From JBEKCP01 sp049509515 (lineage in GTDB: Bacteria; Planctomycetota; Planctomycetia; Pirellulales; Thermoguttaceae), in NCBI GenBank assembly GCA_049509515.1, contig JBEKZV010000013.1, forward strand, positions 62,001 to 126,000: 64,000 bases of DNA. The letters run 5' to 3'. Under the pieces are notes generated by a model, which was not told the DNA's origin, did no database searches, and worked only from the letters and a program-made list of their open reading frames with translations. This document shows, one piece after another, positions 14,417 to 23,697 of the stretch; the first letter of the stretch is position 1, and each line of letters begins with the position of its first letter. The position numbers and the translations under genes were made by a program.

Positions 14417-16297
14417 TTACTGGTTCTTGCCGAGATCCAGGTCTCGGGTCACGCGATGGATGCGTTGCTCCTGGTCGGCGAGGCGCCGCAGGGCGTCCAG
14501 GAGGTCGTCCTGCTGGGCCTGCTCGCCCTGGATCAGCTTCGAGTACCGCTCCGTGCGGCGATTGACCCGGTTCTGCAACGCGCGGATCATCTTCAGCTCG
14601 GCCAACAGGTCGATCAGCGGCGGGTCCGTGGGCTGGCTCTGTGACGGCTGCGGCTTGTTCTTGCTGTCCTGGTCCTTCTGCGCCTTCTTCAGGGCGTCGA
14701 TGATCTCCTCCAGCGCCGCGATGATGTCCAGCTCGATCCCCTGCGTGATGCTCTCCACCCTGCCCTGCGCCAGGCGGTGGACGACCTGCTGCATGTCGTC
14801 GCGCATCTGCTGGACGGCCTCGGGCAGGGCCACCGCGCTGCCCTCCTCGCGGAGCAGCATCAGGGCCTTGTCCACCTCCACGACGATGTCGGTCTGCTTG
14901 TGGCTGAGCCGCCCCGATTCGATTTCGTGGTTATGGTCGCGCTGGACCGGGGGGACCTTGTCGAGCCGGACCGTGCCGTCGTAGACCTCGCGCTCCAGGC
15001 GGAGCATCTCGCGGAAGCGGGCTTCGAGCATGGCCAGGAACCGCTTGATCTCCTCCTCGCGGAGCTGGCGGAGGATCGCTTCCAACTCGGCCTTGGCCTG
15101 CTCGAGCTCGCGGAGGGCCTTCTCCTGCTCGTCGACGGCCCCGGTGCGCTTCGCCTCGTCGAGCCGCCGCTTGGCCTCCTCCATCCGCTCCCGGGCCGCC
15201 TCGAGCCGCTTGCGGGCCGGGTTGTCGTCTTGCGGGCTGGGATTCTGGGCCTGAGCATCCGGCTGATCGCCCGGTTGACCTTGACCTTGGCCTTGCCCGC
15301 TGCCTTGGCCTTTTCCTTGACCTTTTCCCGCCCCCTTGCCCTCGCCCTTGCCCTCGCCCTTGCCTTCGCCTTTCCCTTCGCCTTTCCCTTCGCCTTTCCC
15401 TTCGCCTTTCCCTTCGCCTTTGCCGGCGCCTTTACCTTCGCCTTTGCCTTCCCCTTTGCCCGCACCCTTCCCTTCGCCTTTGCCTTGGCCCTTGCCTTCA
15501 CCTTTGCCGGCGCCTTTGCCTTCGCCCTTGCCTTCGCCCTTGCCTTCGCCCTTGCCTTCGCCCTTGCCGACACCCTTTCCTTCGCCTTTGCCCTCGCCCT
15601 TGTTTCCATCGGACTTGGCGGCGGGCGTCTTTGGGCCGCCTTCCTCGTTGGTCTGGATGTCCTTGGCCAGTTTGCCGGTCTTGTCGGCCAATCCGCCCTG
15701 CTGTGGGGAGAGGCCCTTGAGGTCCTCGCCGGCGGCGGTGCGGCCCTGCAGGTCCTTTTGTTCCTGGATGAGCCGGTTGACGCGCTCGAGATATTTTCGG
15801 TAGCGGGCCTTTTCCGACTCGATCCGCTTGGCGCGGTTCTCACTGATGAGCAGTTCCAGCAGGGCCTTGAGGTCCTCGTCGACTTTCGCCTGGCCGTCCA
15901 AGGCGGTGGCGAACTGGTCTTTCTGCAGGCGCTGGATGATGTCCTGCAGGTTCTGATGGATCTGGCGCCGGCCGCTTTCCGTGAGGGCCTTTTCGATCAG
16001 GACCGCGCGGCGGGGGTCGCTGGACTTCACCAGATCGCGCATCCGCACCAGGACCTTTTCCAACTCTTGGAACTGCCCCGCCAGGAGTTGCTCGTCCTGG
16101 GCGAGGTTGGGGGCGTCCTTGGCGTCGGGTTTTGCGGCCGCGGCCGGGTCGGCCTTCGGCTTGGGGTCCACCCCCAGTGCCACGACCGAGGCCAGCAGCA
16201 GGCCCGTGAAGCCCGCCAATGCCGCCAATGCGAGATAGCCTTTCCGCCCCGAGCCCGCGGCGGCGGTTCCGTAATTCAGGACAACTCGTCGAGCCAT
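14417..16297 (-). CDS. Membrane-anchored coiled-coil protein with KGEG repeats (626 aa)
   Basis: An N-terminal hydrophobic segment (about 20-42) anchors or exports the protein. Coiled-coil regions flank a central tandem array (about 230-330) of KGEG tetrapeptides with A, Q or V variants (GKGEGKGEGKGAGKGEG). The second coiled coil (about 360-430) is strongly charged (ERMEEAKRRLDEAKR). No enzymatic motif is visible. The array is encoded by a 12-bp DNA repeat and is likely to vary in length between strains. Start is 2 bases from the upstream stop. The design suggests a flexible, polyampholytic linker between two helical rods in the periplasm. Confidence 0.75.
   Translation of the reverse strand: MARRVVLNYGTAAAGSGRKGYLALAALAGFTGLLLASVVALGVDPKPKADPAAAAKPDAKDAPNLAQDEQLLAGQFQELEKVLVRMRDLVKSSDPRRAVLIEKALTESGRRQIHQNLQDIIQRLQKDQFATALDGQAKVDEDLKALLELLISENRAKRIESEKARYRKYLERVNRLIQEQKDLQGRTAAGEDLKGLSPQQGGLADKTGKLAKDIQTNEEGGPKTPAAKSDGNKGEGKGEGKGVGKGEGKGEGKGEGKGEGKGAGKGEGKGQGKGEGKGAGKGEGKGEGKGAGKGEGKGEGKGEGKGEGKGEGKGEGKGEGKGAGKGQGKGQGSGQGQGQGQPGDQPDAQAQNPSPQDDNPARKRLEAARERMEEAKRRLDEAKRTGAVDEQEKALRELEQAKAELEAILRQLREEEIKRFLAMLEARFREMLRLEREVYDGTVRLDKVPPVQRDHNHEIESGRLSHKQTDIVVEVDKALMLLREEGSAVALPEAVQQMRDDMQQVVHRLAQGRVESITQGIELDIIAALEEIIDALKKAQKDQDSKNKPQPSQSQPTDPPLIDLLAELKMIRALQNRVNRRTERYSKLIQGEQAQQDDLLDALRRLADQEQRIHRVTRDLDLGKNQ
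15320..15605. repeat. 12-bp coding repeat (KGEG array)
   Basis: The plus strand reads as repeats of CTTCGCCTTTGC with small changes, coding KGEG/KGAG on the minus strand. It is in frame throughout. It is a protein-level repeat, not a CRISPR: there are no spacers. Confidence 0.9.
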
Positions 16298-16299
16298 GA

Positions 16300-18621
16300 C
16301 TACTCCTCCATCAAGTCCCGGATGGCTTTTTTCTGACGCTCCTTGGTCCGCTTATTGATTTGTTCCTGCTTCTCGATCAGTGCGCGGAGGTCTTGGACCA
16401 CCTGGTCGAAGTCCTCCAGCTCGGCCATGCGTTTGAGGACCCGGTGCATGGCCAGGAGGATCTCATCGGCCTGCGCCCGGGCGGCGTCGCGGCGCGCGGG
16501 GCCGATCCCCAGGTCGGCGACCGCCGCCTGCAGGGTCTCCAGCCGCCGCTCCAGGTCGGGGAACATGTCGGCGACGATGCGGTGCAGCGGCTCGGCGATG
16601 CCCGTGCCAATCCGCTCCTTGAGTTCCTCCGTATCGATGCGGTTGTTGGTGAGTTGCTCTCGGATGTCGTCGAAGGACTCGGCCACTTCCAGCGTTTCCT
16701 GGGCGTTCTTGCGGCAGCCCTGGAGGCCTTGCAGGACCCGCTCGGTCCGGCGGCCAGCCAGTTGGGCGGGGGAGAGGTCGGGGGCCTCTGCGGGCTTATC
16801 GCCCGGCTCGGCGGCCGGGTTCTTATCCGACGGCGGCTTGGCCGCCGGCTTGGCTGCGGGGGGTTTCGCCCCGCCGGGCGGTGTAAAGTCCATCCGCAGG
16901 AGCAAGTCCCGCGTCTCGGTCACCTCCTGGATAATTATCTCGAATCGCTGCCGCAGGACCAGCTCGCGGGCCTCCAACAGGGTCCGCAACTCGTCGGGCG
17001 AGACCACGTCGAGGCCCCACGTCTCGCTGCTGCCGACGTTCGGCCCCTGCCCCAGGGTGCAGGCATCGGCCGCTCGCACCACCAGGGACAGTTTCTGGCC
17101 GCGGGCGACTTTCAGGTCCCGGGCCTCCAGGGCCGCCTCCGGCGGCGGCACGTATTCGGTCGGACGCTTCGCCAGGGCGGCCAGCGGAACCGTCACCGGC
17201 TTCTGCTGGTCCAGCACGCACTCGAACCACACCCGGTCGATCCCGTAGTCGTCGGTGATCTTTCCGGCCAGCGGCAGCCGGGCCTGGGGCGTGATCGCCG
17301 AGCCGATCCCCGCCAGGCGGACGGCCAGTTGCGGGGGATCGTCCGGTACGGCCGACAGCACCAGCGGGATCGCCTCGCGGCTCTTGATTCCGTCGGCGTC
17401 AGTTAAAGTGAACAAGAGCGTGGTGTCCTGCCGGAGCGGCTCCAGCGGAAGAGCGACCTCGGTGGCCTCGGCACCCAGGGCGTCGCCTTCCAACCGCCGT
17501 GGGCCGGGCGGGGTCTTCTGGCCCGGATAGTCGATTGTCACCGACCGCAGCGGCTTGTTGGCCCGGGCATGGACCACCAGCCGCGTGCCCAGGGGCACCG
17601 GCATCGCGCCGGCCACGGGCTTCGTCTGCGGCGGCCGGCCCATGTAGTCCGGGTAGTGGTGCTCCAGCGCAATCTCGGCGAAGGTGGGATTGGCGACGAC
17701 CAGGATCTTCAGGCCGCGGCGGGAGAAGTCGCCCCCCTTGATGTCGAAGCGGATGGGAGCCAGGATGCCTTTGAACGCGTAGCCGTATTCCCGCAGGACC
17801 GGCCCGAGGTCGGGGTCGGCAGGGGTGGCGCCGACGCCCAACTTCTTCATGAATTGCCGCTTCCTGGGCCCGCCCTCGATCCGGTAGCGGAGCTCGACCT
17901 CGTCAGGGGTGATGGGCACCGGCGTGTCGCCGTGGAAGGCCCGGACCACCAGATCGAAGTCGGCCCCGCTGGCCACCTTCACCTCGCCCTTGGCGTCGAA
18001 GCCCACCGGCTCCAGCCGGATCTTCCGCGGCCACAGCCGATCGCCCAGCAGGAGGTTCCGCTCGACCCAAACCTGCAGGGCATCGGGGGCCACGAGGCCG
18101 TAGCAAGTGATGATCGCGGCCAGGCAGGCGGCGATCGTCGCCTTCCGCCGCAGGGGCATCGGGTCGAAGACCTCCCGCACGCGGAGGTCGCCGAGCCGCC
18201 GCCCGGCCTCGCGGCAAGTCCGTGCGAGCATGTGGGGGTTATAGCCCGCCTCCTCCGGCCGCTTGGACACCAGCAGCACGGAGGTGAGCAGGCTGTCCTC
18301 CAACTGCGGGAACCGCCGTTCCAGGAGCATGGCCATGCTGCTGGCCGGCAGCGGCGCCATTAGCCGGGCGACGACGAGGCGCGCCAGCACGGCCACCAGC
18401 ACCCCGACGACGGCCACCAGCAGCATGGCGCGGATCACCGCCGGCGGCTCGAAGAACCAGTCGATGGACAGGCTGGCGCAGAACGCGATCCCCAGCCAGG
18501 CGACCGCGGCGGCCAGCCCTTCCAGCCAGACGTAGCGGCGGATCGCCCGCCGCAGTCCGTCCAGCGTGGCCCGGGCGGCGGGAGGAACTTGCGGGCGGTC
18601 GTAGGTCTCCAGGACGGCCAT
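16300..18621 (-). CDS. DUF4175-like large membrane protein (773 aa)
   Basis: Two or three N-terminal membrane segments (about 37-58, 65-90 and 165-180) are followed by a large extracytoplasmic beta-rich part and a C-terminal coiled coil (about 640-770, QEQINKRTKERQKKAIRDLMEE). The layout and several phrases, such as 'EHHYPDYMGRPP' and 'ITDDYGIDRVWFE', match the DUF4175-type proteins found next to VWA/MoxR genes in planctomycetes and other phyla. It starts one base before the previous stop codon region (18621 against 18623). It probably works with the two VWA proteins encoded upstream. Biochemical role unknown. Confidence 0.78.
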   Translation of the reverse strand: MAVLETYDRPQVPPAARATLDGLRRAIRRYVWLEGLAAAVAWLGIAFCASLSIDWFFEPPAVIRAMLLVAVVGVLVAVLARLVVARLMAPLPASSMAMLLERRFPQLEDSLLTSVLLVSKRPEEAGYNPHMLARTCREAGRRLGDLRVREVFDPMPLRRKATIAACLAAIITCYGLVAPDALQVWVERNLLLGDRLWPRKIRLEPVGFDAKGEVKVASGADFDLVVRAFHGDTPVPITPDEVELRYRIEGGPRKRQFMKKLGVGATPADPDLGPVLREYGYAFKGILAPIRFDIKGGDFSRRGLKILVVANPTFAEIALEHHYPDYMGRPPQTKPVAGAMPVPLGTRLVVHARANKPLRSVTIDYPGQKTPPGPRRLEGDALGAEATEVALPLEPLRQDTTLLFTLTDADGIKSREAIPLVLSAVPDDPPQLAVRLAGIGSAITPQARLPLAGKITDDYGIDRVWFECVLDQQKPVTVPLAALAKRPTEYVPPPEAALEARDLKVARGQKLSLVVRAADACTLGQGPNVGSSETWGLDVVSPDELRTLLEARELVLRQRFEIIIQEVTETRDLLLRMDFTPPGGAKPPAAKPAAKPPSDKNPAAEPGDKPAEAPDLSPAQLAGRRTERVLQGLQGCRKNAQETLEVAESFDDIREQLTNNRIDTEELKERIGTGIAEPLHRIVADMFPDLERRLETLQAAVADLGIGPARRDAARAQADEILLAMHRVLKRMAELEDFDQVVQDLRALIEKQEQINKRTKERQKKAIRDLMEE

Positions 18622-18622
18622 A

Positions 18623-21229
18623 TCACGCTAACCTTGCCAAACGGCGGAGCAACCATTCCAGACACAGGGCCGCGCACAGGGCGATCATCATCCACCGCAG
18701 CCAATCCTCTTCCCATTTGGGGTCGGGGGCCACGGGGATCACTTCGGTGAGGCTGCGGCCTTCCAGTTTGCCCACCAGCGAATCGGGGGTCGAGTCGGCC
18801 AGGGCCGGAGTCAAATCGGGATAATACGTCCCGCCCGTCTTGGCCGCAATCTGCTTCAACAGCGCGGTGTTGCGCTGCGGGTTCTCTTCTTCCAGCTTGG
18901 GCACCACGACGTGCAGGGACCGCGTCAGGGGTTCTTCCCGGCTTTCGGGGATGGGCAGCTCCAGGCGGTACTCGCCCTCCTTCAGGACCGGAAACTGGCC
19001 GAGGTACGTGCCGGCGCGAGTCGGGTCGGCCAGGAGCTTGATCGTCGCCGGCGCGGCCCCGTTCTGCGACACCTGGAGCGACACGGCGGGCAGGCTGAGC
19101 GGATCGAGCCGCGAGTTGGTCAGTTGGGCGCGGACCTCGACCGTGCTGCCCACCAGGTAATGGTCCTGGCCCACCAGGAGAACTCCGCGGGTGGATTGCC
19201 GCAGCAGCCGCCCTTGCGAGACGTGCCGGATGAGCTTCGTGTAGACCTGCTCGAATGCGTTGGGCTCGACGGCGCGGAGCCGCCACATCTCGCCGCTGCC
19301 CATGTAGAACACGCGGCCGGAGCCGTAGAACTGCTCGGCGAAGAACACTGGCTGCTTGCCCGCCTGCGCGGTGCGGGGGTCGGAGAATCGGGCCAGGACG
19401 GTGGCGCCGGGCTTGGGGCCGCGGAGCGGGCAGAAGCCGTACACCCCCGGAAAGCCGGCCCAAGCCTGGGCAGAGGCCGCCGCCGTGTCGCCCAGCCAGA
19501 GGTACTCCGCCTCCAGGCCCTCCCGGGTGAAGTCCAGCGGCCACGGCTCGCTCGCCGCATAGGTGAGGTTGCCCCGCGCGGACAGGTAACGGTTGAACTC
19601 GACCGGGTACAGGGTGCGGATCTTGACCATCTCGGGGTCCTGGACCCAGCCCTCCACCGCCCGGCCGTTGTGTACCGGGCCGGCCACGACGATCAAGCCG
19701 CCCCCCTGGTCGCCTACCCAGCTCTCCAAGAGGTCGATCTGGCCGGGGCCCAGGGCCTTCCAGTCCGGATCGAAGGCCACGATGCAATCGTAAGCGTACA
19801 ACTCGTCGCGCAGGGCGGGGAACTCGTCCAGGATCTTGTTGGCTTCCTGGGAGATCCCTTCCTGGCCGGACTGCAGGAGCACGTCCACCGTGGTCGTGCG
19901 GTCGCGGTACAGGAGCGTGCGGAGGTACTGGTAGTCGCGCATCGGCCCACCGGCCAGCAGCAGCACGTGGTTCTTGCGGTCGACCACGTCCACCTCCGCC
20001 TCGAGGAACTTGCCCAGCGGGCTGGTGTCGCCGGGCGGGGCCTGGACGCGGAGGCACAGCGTGCGGCGGCCCGTCTTCTCCGAGCTCAGCTCGAACTTGA
20101 CCGGCACGATCTCGCCGTCGCGGGCCAGCGTGACCTGCCGGCCGTCGATCCGCTGCCCCTTGCCGCGCTCGCGGGGATTCCGGCCGGCCTCGCCTTCGCG
20201 GGACAAGAGCTCGACCTGGATCGTCCGCCCCGCGAGCCCCTGGCCCTGCACGAACCCGGTCACCGTGTAGCGGTCGCCGGGGTAGGCGCGGGCCGGGGCC
20301 TTCAAGTCGTAGACCCGCACCGTGGCCGGCCGCCGCTCCGAGCCCACGCCAACGGTATGGATGTACAGTGGGGGCCAAGCCTGCCGGGCCATCTCGACGG
20401 CCACCTCCGGCGACACGCCGGCATTCTGTCCCCCGTCGCCGATCACCACGATGCCCGAGATCGGCGAGTTCCGCTCGTCGCGGATGAGCTGCTCGAGGGC
20501 CTCGCCCATCCGCGTCTCGGTGCCGCGGGGCTGGAGAACTTCCTTCCAGACCGGCGGACGGGCCGGGGTCCCGGCGGAGTCGGTCTCGTTATCCCCGGGA
20601 CGCAGTCCCGGGGCTTTGACTTGTTGCTCGGGGGCATCGGGGCCGGTTGCATTTTCCTCGCCGCTGCCCTGATTCTCGTCGATCTTGTCGAGGATGACGG
20701 CCCGGTCGCGCTCCAGGGAATTGTTGAACTGCTGGACCACCACGTCGTGCGTCTTGCGGAGCCGGGCGAGAAAATCGGTCTTCTCCAGCGCCGCGGCCAC
20801 CTGCTGGAGGCGGGTGAAGCCGCCGCCTTCCGCGTTCCGGCGGCTGTTAGCCGCCGGCTGCCCTCCGCCGCCGCTCTCCGGGGTGTCCACGCGGTTCATG
20901 CTCATGCTCGTGTCCACCAGCAGGAGCACCCGGCTGTTGTGGACGATCTCCCGCGAGCAGCGCCACTGCGGCTGCAGGTACAGAAACAACAGGCCGACAA
21001 ACGTCGCGGTCCTCAGGAGCGTCAACAGCCAGCTCAGCCAGGCCGGCAGCTCGGCGGCGTCGCGCTGATACATCGCGCGGACGAAGATCAGTATCCCCAG
21101 CAGCGCGGCGATGGGCAGGATCCAATCGACGTTGGACTGGATGTGGCCCCATTCGAAGCGGCTAGTGACTTCACCGACGTCGGCGGCCAGCAAACCGAGC
21201 GACCCATGGAGTACCCCGGCGGCGGTCAT
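18623..21229 (-). CDS. VWA-domain membrane protein with glutamine-amidotransferase-like region (868 aa)
   Basis: Membrane helices at about 35-52 and 65-86 precede a von Willebrand A domain with an intact MIDAS (D106-S108-S110 in LLVDTSMSM). After the VWA come beta-sandwich regions and a GATase1-like Rossmann segment (IDLLESWVGDQGGGLIVVAG, about 480-500). The C-terminal membrane helix lies near 845-862. The start at 21229 is fixed by an ATGA overlap with the BatA-like gene. A 21-base palindrome (20837-20857) sits inside the coding sequence within the VWA domain and adds about seven residues in frame (near 124-131). Confidence 0.85.
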   Translation of the reverse strand: MTAAGVLHGSLGLLAADVGEVTSRFEWGHIQSNVDWILPIAALLGILIFVRAMYQRDAAELPAWLSWLLTLLRTATFVGLLFLYLQPQWRCSREIVHNSRVLLLVDTSMSMNRVDTPESGGGGQPAANSRRNAEGGGFTRLQQVAAALEKTDFLARLRKTHDVVVQQFNNSLERDRAVILDKIDENQGSGEENATGPDAPEQQVKAPGLRPGDNETDSAGTPARPPVWKEVLQPRGTETRMGEALEQLIRDERNSPISGIVVIGDGGQNAGVSPEVAVEMARQAWPPLYIHTVGVGSERRPATVRVYDLKAPARAYPGDRYTVTGFVQGQGLAGRTIQVELLSREGEAGRNPRERGKGQRIDGRQVTLARDGEIVPVKFELSSEKTGRRTLCLRVQAPPGDTSPLGKFLEAEVDVVDRKNHVLLLAGGPMRDYQYLRTLLYRDRTTTVDVLLQSGQEGISQEANKILDEFPALRDELYAYDCIVAFDPDWKALGPGQIDLLESWVGDQGGGLIVVAGPVHNGRAVEGWVQDPEMVKIRTLYPVEFNRYLSARGNLTYAASEPWPLDFTREGLEAEYLWLGDTAAASAQAWAGFPGVYGFCPLRGPKPGATVLARFSDPRTAQAGKQPVFFAEQFYGSGRVFYMGSGEMWRLRAVEPNAFEQVYTKLIRHVSQGRLLRQSTRGVLLVGQDHYLVGSTVEVRAQLTNSRLDPLSLPAVSLQVSQNGAAPATIKLLADPTRAGTYLGQFPVLKEGEYRLELPIPESREEPLTRSLHVVVPKLEEENPQRNTALLKQIAAKTGGTYYPDLTPALADSTPDSLVGKLEGRSLTEVIPVAPDPKWEEDWLRWMMIALCAALCLEWLLRRLARLA
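20837..20857. repeat. 21-bp GTT-loop palindrome inside a VWA gene
   Basis: Perfect 9-bp arms (CCGGCGGCT / AGCCGCCGG) around GTT. The exact reverse complement occurs at 53525-53545 and close relatives at 43366-43386 and 53999-54019. Confidence 0.85.
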
Positions 21230-23571
21230 GGGGCGACTCCTTCCGCGGCGACCGCGGCGGCGCGGGCCGGGGCGCGGCCGATCTCGGCACCATGCGCCGC
21301 ATGGTCGCGCCCGGTGCCCGGCCCGGCGCCTGCCCGCCCCGCCGGATGATAACTGGCCGACCACGCCAGGAGCTGCTCCGCAATCAACAGCACGATCAAG
21401 AGGTACAGCAGCAGCTCGCTCAGGTTCCGCCCGCCCGCTTCCCCCAAGTCGCTCTGGAAGCTGGCGGCCTGCTCGAAGTCGTATTTCACCGCCGGGGAGA
21501 GCCGCGCGGCCAGGTCCGGGCCGAAGAGGGCCTTCAAGTCGCCTTCCGACGGATCGACGTTGACGGCCAACTGGCGGACCTCGGACTTCCCCGTCGTCTT
21601 GGTGAGTTGGACCTCGTAGAAGCCGCTCCGCTGGGTCTCGGGCAGGGTGGCCGCCAGTTGGCCGTCAGGGCCGCGGACCGCATCGACCGCGCGGGAGGCG
21701 ACCATGCTCTGCACGGTGCCCGCGTCCCCGCCGGGCGGCAGGAAGCGAACCTGCGGCTGGTACGGGCCATCGAGCTTTACCACCAGCGGCTCGCCGACCG
21801 TGTGCCCGGCCCCCTCTGCGGGCCGCCGCGACAGGTAGGCGCACAATTCGCGGACGATCAAAGGGAACGAGACGGTCTCGTTGCTGGCGGCCCAGTTGTT
21901 CCACCCCGCCGGCGTGGCGGTGTCCGGGCCGGCGGTCGACAGGAACGCCAGCACCCGCCCCTTGCCGAAACTCCGCTCCACCAACAACGGGGCGCCGCCG
22001 CGGAGCCAGAGGATGGTCCCGACGGGACTGGCGGCCTTCGGTTTCCAATCTTTCGCGACGCTGAAATAGCGGTGGACCAGGACCGCGCCGAGATCCTCGT
22101 TGCGGCGCTTGCCGAGGTAGCGGAACAGGAAATGGTCCTCGCCCTGCATGTCGGGGGTCTTTTCCAGCGGGCTGGGCGCCAGGTCGGCCGGCCCGCCCAG
22201 CGGCAGGGGAAACAGCCCCTTGCCGTCGCGATACAGCTCGCGGTTGACGAAGTCGCTGCGGGTCTGTTCGCCGAGGAAGAAGACCGCCCCGCCGCCCGCG
22301 GCCACGTACCGCTCCAGGGCTTCGACGGCCGAGCGGTCCAGGCGGTCGAAATTGGCCACGGCTACGGCGCCGAATTCTTCCAGCGGGTGGCCAGCCAGGA
22401 AGCGGGGGTCCTCGATCCGCGGCCGCACGCCGGTGCGGACGCGGCCCCCGGGGGCCAAGGCCCACTTGAGATAGTTGGCGTCGCGGAAGCCGGGGCCGCC
22501 GTCCACCAGCAGGACCGGCACCTCCACCGGCAGGTCGACGACCGCGTAGCGGGAGTTGTCGGCGGCCACCGCGTCCGCCTCCAGGTGGGCCGCCAGGCGG
22601 TGTTGGCCCGACTCGGCGAAGTTCACGTAGAAGTGCTCTTTGGCCGTCTTGCCCGGGGGAACCTCGGCGATGGTCGCCGGGGGCCGCGAGCGGCCGTCCT
22701 CCTCCAGCCGCACGGCCACGTTCCTGGCCGGGGTGGGGCCGAAGTTCTCGACGGTGACCTCCATTCGCCAGGGGATCCCGGCGGCGCGGATGCCTTCCTC
22801 CGGCTCCAGCGCGGCGACGGCCAGGTTCGCGTGCGGCACCTCGACACAGTCGATCAGGTGGATCTCGGCGCGGTCCTCGGAGAGCCGCGCGAGCCGCTCT
22901 TTGAGTTCCTCGGGCTTTTCCCACTGCCGGGCGCGGAAGTCGGAGAGGAGGTAGACCACGCGCCGCTCGCCCTCGTCCTGGCCGAGCAACTGCCCGATGG
23001 CCTCCAGGGCCGCTGCGGGCTCGGCGGCGGTCTCGGAGGCGTCGATGGACTTGAGTTTTTCGGCCAGGCGCTCGGCGAAGCCGGCGTCGACCGGTTCCTT
23101 GTTGAAGTCGGCCCGCAGCCCGCCGCCGTACTGCCCGGCGCGGGACCACCGCAACAGCGTGAGCGACTGCGGCTCGGGCTGGCGGACGGCGGCGTCGCCC
23201 ACCCGCTGGATGACCGCCTTGGCCTGCTCCAGGGCGGTGGTGTCGCCCCAGTGGTCGGACATCGAGAAGCTGTCGTCCAGGAGCATGATGTGGTGGATCC
23301 GCTGGGTCCCCAGCAGGTTGCCCCATTGGTTCCGCACCAGCGGCTGGGCGACGATCAGCACCACGGCGGCCACGGCCGCCATGCGGAGCAACAGGAGCAG
23401 GAGCTGCTTCAAGACGATCCACGTGCGGTGCTTCCGCTGGCTGATCAGGAGGAACTCCATGGCCGCCCACTCGACCCGGCGGTGGCGGAGCATGTTGATC
23501 AGGTGGATCAACACGGGGACCGCGACGGCGGCCAGTCCCCACAGCAGCGGATAATGGACGAAACTTCCCAT
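21226..23571 (-). CDS. BatA-like VWA membrane protein (781 aa)
   Basis: The N-terminus is a BatA/aerotolerance-type region: a hydrophobic start (LLWGLAAVAVPVLIHLI), the conserved 'MLRHRRVEWAAMEFL' segment, then a second helix (55-77). A VWA domain follows with MIDAS D99-S101-S103 (LLDDSFSMSD). A second large domain resembles a GATase1-like fold (VPVLLVDGGPG, about 350-450), and a C-terminal helix lies near 725-742. Such proteins bind partners through the metal site under control of a MoxR ATPase. It overlaps the next gene by four bases and is 118 bases after the DUF58 gene, with hairpins and a heptamer array between. Confidence 0.88.
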   Translation of the reverse strand: MGSFVHYPLLWGLAAVAVPVLIHLINMLRHRRVEWAAMEFLLISQRKHRTWIVLKQLLLLLLRMAAVAAVVLIVAQPLVRNQWGNLLGTQRIHHIMLLDDSFSMSDHWGDTTALEQAKAVIQRVGDAAVRQPEPQSLTLLRWSRAGQYGGGLRADFNKEPVDAGFAERLAEKLKSIDASETAAEPAAALEAIGQLLGQDEGERRVVYLLSDFRARQWEKPEELKERLARLSEDRAEIHLIDCVEVPHANLAVAALEPEEGIRAAGIPWRMEVTVENFGPTPARNVAVRLEEDGRSRPPATIAEVPPGKTAKEHFYVNFAESGQHRLAAHLEADAVAADNSRYAVVDLPVEVPVLLVDGGPGFRDANYLKWALAPGGRVRTGVRPRIEDPRFLAGHPLEEFGAVAVANFDRLDRSAVEALERYVAAGGGAVFFLGEQTRSDFVNRELYRDGKGLFPLPLGGPADLAPSPLEKTPDMQGEDHFLFRYLGKRRNEDLGAVLVHRYFSVAKDWKPKAASPVGTILWLRGGAPLLVERSFGKGRVLAFLSTAGPDTATPAGWNNWAASNETVSFPLIVRELCAYLSRRPAEGAGHTVGEPLVVKLDGPYQPQVRFLPPGGDAGTVQSMVASRAVDAVRGPDGQLAATLPETQRSGFYEVQLTKTTGKSEVRQLAVNVDPSEGDLKALFGPDLAARLSPAVKYDFEQAASFQSDLGEAGGRNLSELLLYLLIVLLIAEQLLAWSASYHPAGRAGAGPGTGRDHAAHGAEIGRAPARAAAVAAEGVAP

Positions 23572-23584
23572 GTGCGAAAGTGCG

Positions 23585-23641
23585 AAGCCGCAAGCGGCTT
23601 ATCCCCGCGACGCGGGCACCACGCGGAGCGCGGTCGCGGGG
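23585..23641. repeat. Two hairpins between DUF58 and BatA-like genes
   Basis: A 7-bp-arm hairpin at 23585-23600 (AAGCCGC-AA-GCGGCTT) is followed by one with arms CCCCGCGAC (23603-23611) and GTCGCGGGG (23633-23641). The first is also present at about 8928-8942 and, inverted, at 43336-43355. Confidence 0.65.
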
Positions 23642-23647
23642 CTTTAC

Positions 23648-23697
23648 CCAATCTCAAATCCCCAATCCCCAATCCCCAATCCCTAATCCCTAGCCCC
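23648..23697. repeat. Heptamer array, (CCCCAAT/CCCTAAT)n
   Basis: A tandem run of 7-base units with variant CCCTAAT copies at the right. The TAG stop of the DUF58 gene lies in its edge (23690-23692). Confidence 0.85.

Noticed and set aside
12005..14644. Long open frame of 879 residues on the plus strand
   Set aside because: Antisense shadow of the NPCBM and helical-protein genes; high GC keeps several frames open. No family character.
15320..15605. Possible CRISPR or non-coding satellite
   Set aside because: In frame and codes for KGEG repeats inside a gene.
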